Assembly (NCBI GenBank): GCA_944324165.1 | Contig: CALUVG010000001.1 | Span: 112,394-176,393, forward strand | Direction: 5' to 3' | Length of the DNA: 64,000 bases | From: Candidatus Gastranaerophilales bacterium | GTDB lineage: Bacteria; Cyanobacteriota; Vampirovibrionia; Gastranaerophilales; Gastranaerophilaceae | In this document: positions 49,786 to 58,397 of the stretch, piece by piece | Numbering within the stretch: position 1 is the stretch's first letter | Layout of the letters: each line of letters starts with the position of its first letter | The notes under the pieces: model-generated | Told to the model about the DNA's origin: nothing | Database searches by the model: none | Seen by the model: only the letters and a program-made list of their open reading frames with translations | Translations under genes and position numbers: made by a program

Positions 49786-50177
49786 AAAGTTTAATGGTAT
49801 TAACATCATATATAGCGTGGATAGTAATAATATTACTTGCAGCAATGAATTTAAGCGGGATAACGCATCTTGATATAGTTAGTGTTCAGGGAGCTGCATT
49901 TTTATCAGAAAAACTTCATCTGACGCTGCCTGTAACAGCCTTTGATATAAAAACACCTGTACTTTATGTTGTGCTGTTTGCGCTTGGAGAAATTGCAGGC
50001 ATTTGTTATCTGATGCCTTTATATAAATCTATGCAGGATAAAACGAAAGCTTACAGGCGTGAACTTGAAAAAGGCTCTATTTCCAACAGTACAAGTTCTT
50101 CTAAAATAGAAGTTCTGGAAAATAAAATAAGAGTTTTAGAAAAAGCATTGGATGATGCTTTGAAAGGACAAAAATAA
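49782..50177 (+). CDS. LapA-like small membrane protein with coiled coil
   Basis: The 131-residue protein has two membrane segments (about 5-25 and 57-80), a loop between them, and a C-terminal helix (about 95-131) that reads as a short coiled coil with SSSKIEVLENKIRVLEKAL. This is the LapA-type layout (lipopolysaccharide assembly/YciS-like). The ATGA overlap with rluD shows translational coupling. The role is unknown; the context is envelope biogenesis (lspA). Confidence 0.65.
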   Translation: MKSLMVLTSYIAWIVIILLAAMNLSGITHLDIVSVQGAAFLSEKLHLTLPVTAFDIKTPVLYVVLFALGEIAGICYLMPLYKSMQDKTKAYRRELEKGSISNSTSSSKIEVLENKIRVLEKALDDALKGQK

Positions 50178-50245
50178 TTAAATAACTCAATATCATTTTT
50201 GTGTTATCATGAATTCATTGAGAAGGATTGAAAAAGGAATATATT

Positions 50246-51250
50246 ATGAGTTTAACAGTATATTTAGGTATAGATGTAGGATCAGTGACAACAAAACTTG
50301 CACTGGTTGATGAAAAAGGTAAATATGTTGACAGTTTTATGCTTAGAACAGCCGGTAAACCGGTAGTCGCTGTACAAACAGGTCTAAGAGAGCTATTGAA
50401 AAAAGCAATTACAGATTATGATGTTCAAGGAGTTGGAACTACAGGTTCCGGTCGTAATCTTGCAGGTGCACTTGTCGGAGCTGATATTATAAAAAACGAA
50501 ATTACTGCGCACGCGGTTGCTGCAAGTATTAATGTTCCAGGGGTTCAAACCATACTTGAAATTGGCGGACAGGATAGCAAAATTATCATCCTTCGCGACG
50601 GTATTGTAACAGATTTTGCAATGAACACAGTCTGTGCCGCCGGTACAGGAAGTTTTCTTGACCAGCAGGCTAACAGGCTAAATGTTCCAATTCAGGATTT
50701 TGGACCAACTGCATTAAAATCAACAAACCCTGCACGTATTGCAGGACGATGCGGCGTTTTTGCAGAAAGTGACTTAATACATAAACAACAGCTCGGGTAT
50801 CCGGTTGAAGATCTATTATATGGGCTTTGTCAGGCACTTGTCCGCAACTATCTAAGTAATCTTGCGCTGGGTAAAGAATTATTGCCTGTATTTTCTTTTC
50901 AGGGCGGTGTAGCCACAAATACCGGTATGGTTAAAGCTTTTGAAGAGGCGTTAGGGCACAAGGTTGTTGTTCCTGAAAATCACCAGACAATGGGCGCAAT
51001 TGGAGCCGCTTTACTGGCAATGGAAAATCATCAGTACACCGAAACGCCTACTAAATTCAAAGGATGGGAAGTCGGTGAAATGCACTTCTCTTCAATTACC
51101 TGTGAATGCAACGGATGCTCAAACAACTGTGAAGTTATCACAATTGTTGAAGGTGTTGATGAAGTCCAGCATGTAGACAAGATAAAAGATATTAAAGGTA
51201 ATATTATTGCCCGCTGGGGCGGCACCTGCGGACGCTGGGACAGAGGTTAA
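50246..51250 (+). CDS. CoA-dehydratase-type ATPase activase (BadF/BcrA/HgdC family)
   Basis: The ATG at 50246 has AAAAAGGA upstream, which is better than the TTG at 50228. The 334-residue protein has the acetokinase/actin-like fold of activators that pass an electron to 2-hydroxyacyl-CoA dehydratases and related enzymes. The sequence starts with GIDVGSVTTKLALVD. The iron-sulphur cysteines of the dimer interface are in NTVCAAGTGSFLDQQA and GRCGVFAESD. A C-terminal extension holds CECNGCSNNC, a further possible cluster site. The partner dehydratase is not in the window. It could serve a B-subunit-like protein elsewhere. A terminator follows. Confidence 0.88.
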   Translation: MSLTVYLGIDVGSVTTKLALVDEKGKYVDSFMLRTAGKPVVAVQTGLRELLKKAITDYDVQGVGTTGSGRNLAGALVGADIIKNEITAHAVAASINVPGVQTILEIGGQDSKIIILRDGIVTDFAMNTVCAAGTGSFLDQQANRLNVPIQDFGPTALKSTNPARIAGRCGVFAESDLIHKQQLGYPVEDLLYGLCQALVRNYLSNLALGKELLPVFSFQGGVATNTGMVKAFEEALGHKVVVPENHQTMGAIGAALLAMENHQYTETPTKFKGWEVGEMHFSSITCECNGCSNNCEVITIVEGVDEVQHVDKIKDIKGNIIARWGGTCGRWDRG

Positions 51251-51258
51251 TTAGAGTT

Positions 51259-51289
51259 AAGGGCGGGCGGTTTTCAACCGCCCGCCCTT
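51259..51289 (+). terminator. Strong terminator after the activase
   Basis: A 14-base GC-rich perfect stem (AAGGGCGGGCGGTT and its complement) with a three-base loop is followed by TTTTT. Confidence 0.95.
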
Positions 51290-51300
51290 TTTAAAAACAT

Positions 51301-52380
51301 TTACTCTTCTTCAATAAGCTCATCTGGCAAATCCGGCAATTGTTTATTCATTTGAACACCAAGCGTCGTTATTTTATCTATCTGCTTTATAATATTATCA
51401 CGCCCGTTTAATTTTTTTATTGAATTGTCAAGGTTACTTTTTGCTTTTAACAAATCCGTCAGTAGTTCCGAAAATTTATCCAGCATTTTCGCTGATAAGT
51501 CAGCAATTTCCTTTGCATTCTTATTCTGCCGGTCTACAATGTGAAAAGAGTTGATAATTTTCAACGCAGCAAGCAATGTAGAGGGCGATACCGGCATAAT
51601 TTTATTTTTCCAGGCATAATCCCATAACTTGCAGTCTTCACAAAACATCAATGCATAACAGCTTTCTATCGGCACAAACATTAAAACATAATCAGGTGAA
51701 CTCTCCTCAATAGAATAATCGCGTTTTGCCAGTCCCTGAATATGCGCTTTTGTCGAATCTATAAATTGCTTAAGATATTCAGACTTTTCCTCTTCACTAC
51801 CGGCATTCACATATCCGTCCCAGGCACTAAATGAAGTTTTGCTGTCAATATAAACACATCTGTTATCCGGCAAATAAACAGTTGCATCCGGTCTGCCTTC
51901 TGTAGTACTTTTTTGAATTTTATATTCCTCATCTTTTCTTAGTCCTGATGATTCAAGAACTCTCTCCAGAACAATTTCACCCCAGTTGCCCTGCCTGCGA
52001 TTATCTGAACGCATAACATTTATCAAAGATGTTGTATCCTGCGAAATTTTATTTCCTGCAGCAAGAAAATTTTGTATATTTAAGTCAAACTTAGTAAAAT
52101 TCTCATTTTCCGCTTTAAAATTTTCTTCTGTACGTCGCTCAAAATCCTCAATTCGTTCTTTAAAATTTTTATAAAATTCTTCTAATTTTTCTTTATTTTG
52201 TTCAGTTAACTCCTTTGAACTATTTGTTAAAATCTTTGCCGCCATATTTTCAAATTGCAATTTCATCTGCTCCAGCATAAAATCATTAGATCTGGTCGTG
52301 TTTTTTTCAAGCATTTTGAAATAAAACACCATACATAAAGCCCCGATTAAAAAACCAACTAAAAATATTAGAATTTCCAT
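51301..52380 (-). CDS. rmuC: DNA recombination protein RmuC
   Basis: RmuC family proteins combine an N-terminal membrane anchor, a long coiled coil and a PD-(D/E)XK nuclease-like domain. The ATG at 52380 has GAGGT upstream. The 359-residue protein shows all three: hydrophobic residues 3-22, helical heptads at about 30-110, then the nuclease-like domain with RQGNWGEIVLERVLE, GRPDATVYLPDNRCVYIDSKTSF and YVLMFVPIESCYALMF. The K in DSKTSF is the expected nuclease Lys. It is linked to limiting inversions and to control of foreign DNA in some bacteria. It is transcribed alone and is convergent with the activase. Confidence 0.93.
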   Translation of the reverse strand: MEILIFLVGFLIGALCMVFYFKMLEKNTTRSNDFMLEQMKLQFENMAAKILTNSSKELTEQNKEKLEEFYKNFKERIEDFERRTEENFKAENENFTKFDLNIQNFLAAGNKISQDTTSLINVMRSDNRRQGNWGEIVLERVLESSGLRKDEEYKIQKSTTEGRPDATVYLPDNRCVYIDSKTSFSAWDGYVNAGSEEEKSEYLKQFIDSTKAHIQGLAKRDYSIEESSPDYVLMFVPIESCYALMFCEDCKLWDYAWKNKIMPVSPSTLLAALKIINSFHIVDRQNKNAKEIADLSAKMLDKFSELLTDLLKAKSNLDNSIKKLNGRDNIIKQIDKITTLGVQMNKQLPDLPDELIEEE

Positions 52381-52460
52381 AAATACCTCAACACTTTTCA
52401 AAAATTATACCACAATCGCTTTACAACAAAAAGACTATACTAAAAAGTATGCAAAAAATA

Positions 52461-52498
52461 TCAACCATGCGGCAAAGCATGATGTAGAGCATGGTTGA
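52461..52498. repeat. 10-bp perfect inverted repeat in a 246-base gap
   Basis: TCAACCATGC (52461-52470) and GCATGGTTGA (52489-52498) enclose an 18-base loop that contains a second GCATGATG half-site. The gap between rmuC and the response regulator has no coding sequence. The structure could be an operator or part of a small RNA; there is no T-run for a terminator. Confidence 0.6.
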
Positions 52499-52647
52499 GG
52501 CATTTCCTCCATCCAAGGATTTACATCACAATCTCATGCCAAAAATCATTTAATATCAATCAGGACATGGATGAAAAAGACCATACAGAAAGTGTAGTAT
52601 TAATAATGTAGAAGGTAACTTAATTTTTAAAAATAAAGAGGGAGATA

Positions 52648-53349
52648 ATGATGAGAGAGTTTAAAAGAAAAGCAAGAGTATTATTAATTGATGACAATTC
52701 AGATCACTTAAGAGGGATTAAAGAATTAGTTACTCTTGAAAGCAGCTTTGATGTAGTAGGCGCAACAACAAGCGCAAATCTGGGAATTAACCTTGCTAAA
52801 AAATACCGTCCTGATTTAATTCTTATGGATATTAATATGCCGGAAAAAGACGGTCTGCAAGCTATTCAGGAAATAGAAAAACTTGATCTTGGCTGTCGTA
52901 TTATTGCTCTCAGCGGTTATGATGACTCTGATTTAATTTTCCGCGCAATGAAAATAGGGGCGAAAGGTTATATTCTAAAAACTATGGCATCAGCACAGTT
53001 AATCTATGCGATGGATGAAGTTGCCTCCGGTAAAGTTTATCTTCCTTCTGCATTATCTTCCAGATTTTTTGAATACTTCCAGGACTCATACAAAGAAGAA
53101 AACGCAATATCTGAAGAAGAAAATCTTCTCACATACCTGACAGGCAGAGAAGAGGAAGTGCTTGAATTATTAACCCAGGGAAATAACTACAAGGCTATTG
53201 CAGGAAAATTATTTATCTCTGAAACTACGGTTAAGACACACGTAAATAATATATTCCAAAAATTACAGGTTAATGACAGAACTCAAGCCGTACTTTACGC
53301 ACTTAATAACGGATTTGCAAACAGAAAACGCGCAAAACTAACAGCATAA
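52648..53349 (+). CDS. NarL/FixJ-type response regulator
   Basis: The 233-residue protein has an N-terminal receiver domain (about 8-125) and a C-terminal LuxR-type HTH (about 165-225). The phosphate acceptor is Asp61 (LILMDINMPEKDG), with acidic partners Asp15 and Asp16 and Lys at the expected place in YILKTM. The HTH begins LTGREEEVLELL and contains NNYKAIAGKLFISETTVKTHV. GGGAGATAATG precedes the start; either of two consecutive ATG codons may be used. A soluble histidine kinase gene follows 73 bases downstream, beyond a hairpin, and is a likely partner. Confidence 0.95.
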   Translation: MMREFKRKARVLLIDDNSDHLRGIKELVTLESSFDVVGATTSANLGINLAKKYRPDLILMDINMPEKDGLQAIQEIEKLDLGCRIIALSGYDDSDLIFRAMKIGAKGYILKTMASAQLIYAMDEVASGKVYLPSALSSRFFEYFQDSYKEENAISEEENLLTYLTGREEEVLELLTQGNNYKAIAGKLFISETTVKTHVNNIFQKLQVNDRTQAVLYALNNGFANRKRAKLTA

Positions 53350-53372
53350 TGCGTATTTTCAAATAAGCTCTT

Positions 53373-53402
53373 AAAAGAGTCGTCAGTTATGCCGGCTCTT
53401 TT
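53373..53402 (+). terminator. Hairpin between response regulator and kinase genes
   Basis: The stem AAAAGAGTCG pairs with CGGCTCTTTT (one G-T pair) across a 10-base loop and is followed by ATTG. It may reduce expression of the downstream kinase relative to the regulator. Confidence 0.75.
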
Positions 53403-53422
53403 ATTGTAATGAGGATCTGATA

Positions 53423-54085
53423 ATGAATGATATTGAATTATACAAAGCGCAAACAAGATGTATTTCTCATGAAATCAGAAATCATCTTTCTATATGTGAA
53501 TTGTATTCTGAAATAATAAAAAAAACGTTAGTCAAAAATGAGATTAAAAATGAGGCGATAGAAAATGCCGTTAATTGCATACAAAGATCTCTTAAGATAA
53601 TTAGCAATTCGCTTTTAGATCTTAAATCGTTAAACAATTTGTCATTAAGCAGATTAAATCTAAAAAAACTGCTTGAATGTGCGATTGAAATGTCTTCAGC
53701 TTATTTTGCGGATAAAAATATATCAATAATTGCCGATTTGACAGATGAAGTATACGTTAATGCAGATGAAAACAAATTTCTTGCTTGCATAGTAAATATT
53801 ATAAAAAATGCAATAGAAGCAATTGACAACAACGGGCAAATTGAAATAAACAGCTTTGTAAAAAAATGTGAGGCGCATATTATTATTAGAAATAACGGAC
53901 GCGCAATAAGCCCTGAAAAAAGGGAACAGATATTTAATGAGGGCTTTACAACAAAAGCAACAGGCAGCGGACTCGGGTTACATATATGCAAAAATAATCT
54001 TGCACTGCAAAAAGCAGAACTCAGATTGAAGAAATCAGATGAGGAATCAACAGAGTTTGAAATAATTCTGCCGCGGAATGCTTAA
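53423..54085 (+). CDS. Soluble histidine kinase core
   Basis: The 220-residue protein is only a kinase core. The dimerisation helices carry His16 in ISHEIRNHLSICELYSEII. The ATPase domain has NIIKNAIEAI (N box), then GSGLGLHICKNNLALQKAEL (G2 box). There is no membrane segment or sensor domain; the whole protein is cytoplasmic, so it must receive its signal from another protein. GAGGATCTGATAATG shows a ribosome binding site. It lies downstream of the NarL-type regulator and is probably its kinase. Its 3' end overlaps the convergent mgtC gene by four bases. Confidence 0.9.
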   Translation: MNDIELYKAQTRCISHEIRNHLSICELYSEIIKKTLVKNEIKNEAIENAVNCIQRSLKIISNSLLDLKSLNNLSLSRLNLKKLLECAIEMSSAYFADKNISIIADLTDEVYVNADENKFLACIVNIIKNAIEAIDNNGQIEINSFVKKCEAHIIIRNNGRAISPEKREQIFNEGFTTKATGSGLGLHICKNNLALQKAELRLKKSDEESTEFEIILPRNA

Positions 54086-54798
54086 TCCATACATTCCTGA
54101 ATGGCAATGGAATCAATTCCTTCAAGATTTTGAAAACTCTTATACAAGCCTTGAATAGGTTCGCGCCAGAAAACTTCAGCAACCACAGAAATTTTGGTAA
54201 GATTGTCATTTTGTTTACTGGGCTTTTTAGATATTTCACGTAACCGTGGAAATTTATCTACAATATAGTTATAAATATTTTCAGCATTTTCATTTTCACA
54301 GCAGATATTCAAACGCAAACGCTTATTGCTTTTTGTGCTGGAAACAAGTACACTTTTTTCAAAAAACCGTACAGAGACCAGAACAATTATTGAAATTATA
54401 GTGGCGCATATTGCAATTCCGTACATACCAGCCCCGCAAGCCATTCCGATACTTGCAGCCATCCACAATGTAGCAGCCGTCGTTAAGCCGAATACGTTAG
54501 CTCCGTGGCGCAAAACAGTGCCGCCGCCGATGAAACCAATACCGGTAACGACCTGTGCCGCTACACGGGCGGTATCACGTATACCGTTTGCATATTCATC
54601 AGTAACAACTGTCGGAAATGCATAAATAGAAAGCAGAGTGAACACGCAGGCACCTAAACATACAAGAATATTTGTTCTTAATCCTGCATATTTATTTGTC
54701 ATTTCACGTTCAAGACCAATAGCAAATCCCAAAAGTGTTGCTGCAACAATACGTGTTATTATAGTCATATCAAAAATCTGTGTTAAAACTTCCATCAC
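54082..54798 (-). CDS. MgtC/SapB family membrane protein
   Basis: The 238-residue protein has the five-helix MgtC layout: VAATLLGFAIGLEREMTNK, GLRTNILVCLGACVFTLLS, VVTGIGFIGGGTV and two further segments. This is the typical conserved core. A soluble C-terminal ACT-like domain (about 150-238) follows, as in the longer family members. MgtC proteins limit ATP synthase or support growth at low magnesium in pathogens; the role in this lineage is unknown. It is not linked to a magnesium transporter. It is convergent with the histidine kinase, with a four-base overlap. Confidence 0.9.
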   Translation of the reverse strand: MMEVLTQIFDMTIITRIVAATLLGFAIGLEREMTNKYAGLRTNILVCLGACVFTLLSIYAFPTVVTDEYANGIRDTARVAAQVVTGIGFIGGGTVLRHGANVFGLTTAATLWMAASIGMACGAGMYGIAICATIISIIVLVSVRFFEKSVLVSSTKSNKRLRLNICCENENAENIYNYIVDKFPRLREISKKPSKQNDNLTKISVVAEVFWREPIQGLYKSFQNLEGIDSIAIQECMD

Positions 54799-54868
54799 TT
54801 TTCTTTCTACTATAACCTCTTAACTTATTTTTCATTATAACACTAATGCTTAATAAATGCAAACATAT

Positions 54869-55762
54869 TTATCGCACAATCAGTTGATTATTGTGCAATT
54901 TTGCCCTCTCGCCATAAGGCAGTGTAACTTTATCTTTTTTATGAGTAATTTTAAATCCGCTAACCACCGGCACTTTTAAATTTTCTGCAATTTCGTAAAA
55001 CAATTCATCAAACCAAACCTGATTGTCAATATCTAAAAAATCACCCAGCACAATTGCCTGTACATTTTGCCTGAATTGTTTAATATTTAAAAGCTGCGTC
55101 ATCATTTTATCTATTTTATAAACAACTTCGTTCAAATCTTCTGTAAAAAATATAAATTTTTCATCAGGAATAAAATCCAAACCGCACAGGGAAACAATTG
55201 TCGCCAGATTTCCGCCCCACAAAATACCTTCAGCATCGCCTGCGCAATATACCTTTCCGTTTTCCGGAGAAAAACACAATTGTTTATCAGAAGTTACAGC
55301 CGCAAAAAATGCATCCAGCGTAATTTGTGAAGGCTCTTCCAGTCCAAAATCACTCTGTGCAAGCGGACCGGAATAGGTTACAACTCCTGCCCGTTTATAA
55401 ATCATAGCAGAAAGTGCTGAGATATCCGAATACCCGCAAAAAATCTTAGGATTTTTGCGAATAATATCGTAATCAATTTTTTCAACAAGTCTTACTGCGC
55501 CATACCCGCCGCGCATACAGATTATAGCCTTTATTTCAGGATTAAGGAAAAATTTGTGCAATTCCGCAATTTTTTTTCCGTCCGTTCCGGCTAAATAACG
55601 GTACTCATCAAAAATGTTCTCACTCAGAACAACCCTATATCCGAGATTTTCAAAGAATTTTTTAGCGCGCTCCACATTTTTCCTATCTTCAACTGCTCCT
55701 GCCGTTGCAAGAATTCCTATGGTGTCTCCTATTTGTAAACTTGCCGGTTTAATTATGTTCAT
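54869..55762 (-). CDS. ldcA: LD-carboxypeptidase (S66 family)
   Basis: LdcA-type enzymes remove the last D-Ala from muropeptides during cell-wall recycling. The 297-residue protein starts IIKPASLQIGDTIGILATAG. It has MRGGYGAVRLVEKIDYD and the nucleophile Ser112 in CGYSDISAL. The Glu/His parts of the triad are in FFTEDLNEV and KITHKKDKVTLPYG. This is the full-length bacterial form, without a signal peptide. GGAGAG precedes the ATG. It is divergent from dnaX, with only 40 bases between start codons. Confidence 0.92.
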   Translation of the reverse strand: MNIIKPASLQIGDTIGILATAGAVEDRKNVERAKKFFENLGYRVVLSENIFDEYRYLAGTDGKKIAELHKFFLNPEIKAIICMRGGYGAVRLVEKIDYDIIRKNPKIFCGYSDISALSAMIYKRAGVVTYSGPLAQSDFGLEEPSQITLDAFFAAVTSDKQLCFSPENGKVYCAGDAEGILWGGNLATIVSLCGLDFIPDEKFIFFTEDLNEVVYKIDKMMTQLLNIKQFRQNVQAIVLGDFLDIDNQVWFDELFYEIAENLKVPVVSGFKITHKKDKVTLPYGERAKLHNNQLIVR

Positions 55763-55787
55763 ATTCTCTCCACTTTTCTCTAACTTC

Positions 55788-55796
55788 TGCTATAAT
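55788..55796 (+). promoter_or_regulatory. Extended -10 promoter of dnaX, leaderless type
   Basis: TGCTATAAT (55788-55796) is a perfect extended -10 box. It ends six bases before the dnaX ATG, and no Shine-Dalgarno is present, so transcription would begin at or next to the start codon. Confidence 0.6.
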
Positions 55797-55802
55797 GATA
55801 TC

Positions 55803-57674
55803 ATGAACGAAAAATATATACCTTTATACCGCAAATATCGTCCTCAAACTCTTGAAGAAGTTGTAGGGCAGGAACATATTAAAAAAGCACTTGCAAATGC
55901 AATTTCATTAAATAAAATTTCACACGCATATCTTTTTACCGGTCCAAGAGGAACAGGTAAAACATCCACCGCAAGAATTTTTGCAAAATCCCTTAACTGT
56001 AAAGAAGGTCCGACTATTCATCCTTGCGGAAAGTGTGAAAACTGTATAGATATAACCAATTCTACCCCTATGGATGTAATTGAAATTGATGCTGCCAGTA
56101 ACAGAAAAGTTGAGGATGCTCAAAATATCTTAGAAAAGGTTATGTATGCTCCGGTTAACAGCCGCTATAAAATATATATTATAGACGAAGTTCATATGCT
56201 CTCATCAACAGCATTCAACGCGCTTTTAAAAACACTTGAAGAACCGCCTAAAAATGTAATATTTATTCTTGCTACAACAGAAGTTCATAAAGTGCTTGAT
56301 ACTATAAAAAGCCGCTGCCAGCGTTATGACTTCAAACGTATAACAACCGCAGATATTGTAGCTCATTTAAGAATGATTTCTGATAAAGAATGTATAAATA
56401 TAACTGATGATGCTTTGATGACTATAGCAAAAAATTCAGCAGGCGGAATGCGTGACAGTATTGCACTGCTGGATCAATTAAGCGTTCTGGACGGGAAAGA
56501 AGCGATTACAACCGATGATATTAACAATCTTCTTGGACGCCTATCTTTTGATGTCTTAAATGAATTAACCAATGCAATTATTAATTCTGCCCCAAATGAT
56601 GGTATTGCAATTCTCGAAAAAATATACAATTCAGGCAATGAGCCGGTTCAAATACTGACAAACCTTCTTGATTATCTAAAAAATCTTTTAATAGTCAAAA
56701 CGTGCAGCAAGGATATTGTAACTGAATTAACCCAATTAAATGATGTGCAGCTTAATGCTCTGGCTAAACAAATCGAAAAATTGGAAACTCATCAAATTGT
56801 TTTCTTAATAGACAAGTGTTCTGAATATATAAAAGAATTAAAAACAACCAATAATCCGCGTTTATGGCTGGAAGTTGCGATAATTGATTTATCAAATCTG
56901 GCTGAAAATACTTCTCTTATTGAACTCCAAAACAGAATATCAAGACTTGAAGGCGGAGCTATCCAGCCTGTACCGCAGCAGCATTATAAAACAGCTCCTG
57001 CACCGGTATTAAAACCTGAAATGACCAGACCGCAGCCGCCTAATCAACAGCTGCCTAGTCAGAAGCCGCCTAAGCCGCTGCCGCCGCAGGAAAATACTAC
57101 AAAAGTTGAAACTGAGTCGCAGGACTCTGCGCCGCAGCCACAAAAATTTAATGAAGAGTCTAATGTCTCAGATTTTTCTCCAATGCCTATGTCCTCTCAT
57201 TCATCCGGCAGTAATGACATTGCTGTACTGTGGGGACAATTACTTGAGAATATACAGAACGTGCCTACGCGCGCACTCCTAAAACAATGGGCAAATCCTA
57301 TTGAAATCTCGCCGGATGGCGTCACATTAACTCTTAAGTCAGAAGTGCTTTTAAAACAATTTGTAGAAGGCTCTAAAAAACAAATCCTGCAAAATGCAGT
57401 AGATACAATGTTCGGACAGCAAAATATACATGTTATTGTAAGACTGCCGCAGGCAAGCGATGTAAAGGTTGATGCCGCCCACCCAAAGTCTAAACCGGTG
57501 CCGCCTCCGCCACCGGTAAAACAAGTCGAAGAGGTATCTAATGAAGAGGTTGAAACCGCGAAAGAAGAGATAAAAGAAACCGTCTTAAAGCCGAAAAACA
57601 GTGTTGACAGTCTGTTATATTCCGATACCGTAAATATGGTAATGGAACTCTTTGATGGCAAAATTATTGAGTAA
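55803..57674 (+). CDS. dnaX: DNA polymerase III gamma/tau subunit
   Basis: DnaX is the clamp-loader ATPase subunit. The ATG at 55803 lies six bases after the extended -10; the longer reading from 55614 runs through the divergent ldcA gene and is rejected. The 623-residue protein starts YIPLYRKYRPQTLEEVVGQEHI. The Walker A is GPRGTGKTSTA, the zinc cysteines are in CKEGPTIHPCGKCENC, the DEVH box is IIDEVHMLS and the sensor helix contains AFNALLKTLEEPP. After about residue 380 a Pro/Gln-rich linker leads into a C-terminal tau-like domain. No A-rich slippery heptamer for a separate gamma product was recognised. Confidence 0.96.
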   Translation: MNEKYIPLYRKYRPQTLEEVVGQEHIKKALANAISLNKISHAYLFTGPRGTGKTSTARIFAKSLNCKEGPTIHPCGKCENCIDITNSTPMDVIEIDAASNRKVEDAQNILEKVMYAPVNSRYKIYIIDEVHMLSSTAFNALLKTLEEPPKNVIFILATTEVHKVLDTIKSRCQRYDFKRITTADIVAHLRMISDKECINITDDALMTIAKNSAGGMRDSIALLDQLSVLDGKEAITTDDINNLLGRLSFDVLNELTNAIINSAPNDGIAILEKIYNSGNEPVQILTNLLDYLKNLLIVKTCSKDIVTELTQLNDVQLNALAKQIEKLETHQIVFLIDKCSEYIKELKTTNNPRLWLEVAIIDLSNLAENTSLIELQNRISRLEGGAIQPVPQQHYKTAPAPVLKPEMTRPQPPNQQLPSQKPPKPLPPQENTTKVETESQDSAPQPQKFNEESNVSDFSPMPMSSHSSGSNDIAVLWGQLLENIQNVPTRALLKQWANPIEISPDGVTLTLKSEVLLKQFVEGSKKQILQNAVDTMFGQQNIHVIVRLPQASDVKVDAAHPKSKPVPPPPPVKQVEEVSNEEVETAKEEIKETVLKPKNSVDSLLYSDTVNMVMELFDGKIIE

Positions 57675-57727
57675 AATACTATATTAAAGACTTACTTTTG
57701 AACTAATCTCTTTTATTTTCTTAAAAC

Positions 57728-57756
57728 TTGACATTTTGTCTGCTATAGAGTACAGT
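57728..57756 (+). promoter_or_regulatory. Leaderless-type promoter of the toxin-antitoxin pair
   Basis: TTGACA (57728-57733), 17 bases and TACAGT (57751-57756) are followed by six bases and the toxin ATG at 57763. No ribosome binding site is present. Confidence 0.7.
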
Positions 57757-57762
57757 ATATTT

Positions 57763-58086
57763 ATGCAAATACGTATTATCAAAATTGCGACACTAGAAAA
57801 TGATCGTGCTCCATTCATTGAATGGGTTAATTCACTTGATAAACAGACTAAAGCACGTATACAAAGCCGTTTAACCAGACTTTTGGAAAATAATTTTGGC
57901 GACTATAAAAAAATAGATAGTGAGATATCTGAATTGCGCTTTAAATTTGGAGCAGGCTATAGAATTTACTATACAGAAATTGATAATATAATAATATTAT
58001 TAATTAATGGTGGAAATAAAGCAACACAGAAGAAAGATATTGAAAATGCCAGAAATATACTAATAAAATGGAGAAATTTACAATGA
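57763..58086 (+). CDS. RelE/ParE-type toxin (COG3657-like)
   Basis: The ATG at 57763 sits six bases after a strong promoter; the reading from 57736 would overlap that promoter. The 107-residue protein matches the phage-derived Gp49-like/HigB group: PFIEWVNSLDKQTKARIQSRLTRL is the helical start, then NFGDYKKIDSEISELRF, GAGYRIYYTE and LLINGGNKATQKKDIENA at the end. Such toxins cut mRNA on the ribosome. The gene order is toxin first, and the antitoxin overlaps by four bases (ATGA). The pair may be a chromosomal stabiliser or a stress or phage module. Confidence 0.9.
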   Translation: MQIRIIKIATLENDRAPFIEWVNSLDKQTKARIQSRLTRLLENNFGDYKKIDSEISELRFKFGAGYRIYYTEIDNIIILLINGGNKATQKKDIENARNILIKWRNLQ

Positions 58087-58388
58087 AAGACTTAAAGCAT
58101 ACTATAGATTTTGAAAATTATTTAATAAATGATTTGAAATCTGATGAAGATATAAAACTTTTTTTAAATGCAAGTTTAAAAGACTATTTAGAAGATGGCG
58201 ATTTTAATTCTTTTTATCATACTTTAGAAATTGTTATAAAGGCAAAAGATACAGTTTCAAACTTCGCAAAAAGAATTGGAATGTCCAGAAGTCATCTATA
58301 TAGCTTGTTTAAAAATGAGAAAGAGCCCAAATTTTCGACAATTGCAAAAATTTTTAAGGAACTGGGTTATGAATTAGAAGTCGCTTGA
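58083..58388 (+). CDS. HTH antitoxin (COG3636-like)
   Basis: The ATG at 58083 overlaps the toxin stop, and GGAG lies within the toxin end at a normal distance. The 101-residue protein has the shape of the COG3636-type antitoxins: a short N-terminus with DFENYL, then a linker, and an XRE helix-turn-helix with VSNFAKRIGMSRSHLYSLF, then FSTIAKIFKELGYELEV. The segment FLNASLKDYLEDGDFNSFYHTLE replaces the usual shorter one. It would bind the toxin and repress the shared promoter. It is convergent with the XRE gene at 58398. Confidence 0.88.
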   Translation: MKDLKHTIDFENYLINDLKSDEDIKLFLNASLKDYLEDGDFNSFYHTLEIVIKAKDTVSNFAKRIGMSRSHLYSLFKNEKEPKFSTIAKIFKELGYELEVA

Positions 58389-58397
58389 TAGACATTC

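Noticed and set aside
55614..55802. N-terminal extension of dnaX
   Set aside because: It runs antisense through ldcA; the known DnaX start is at 55803.
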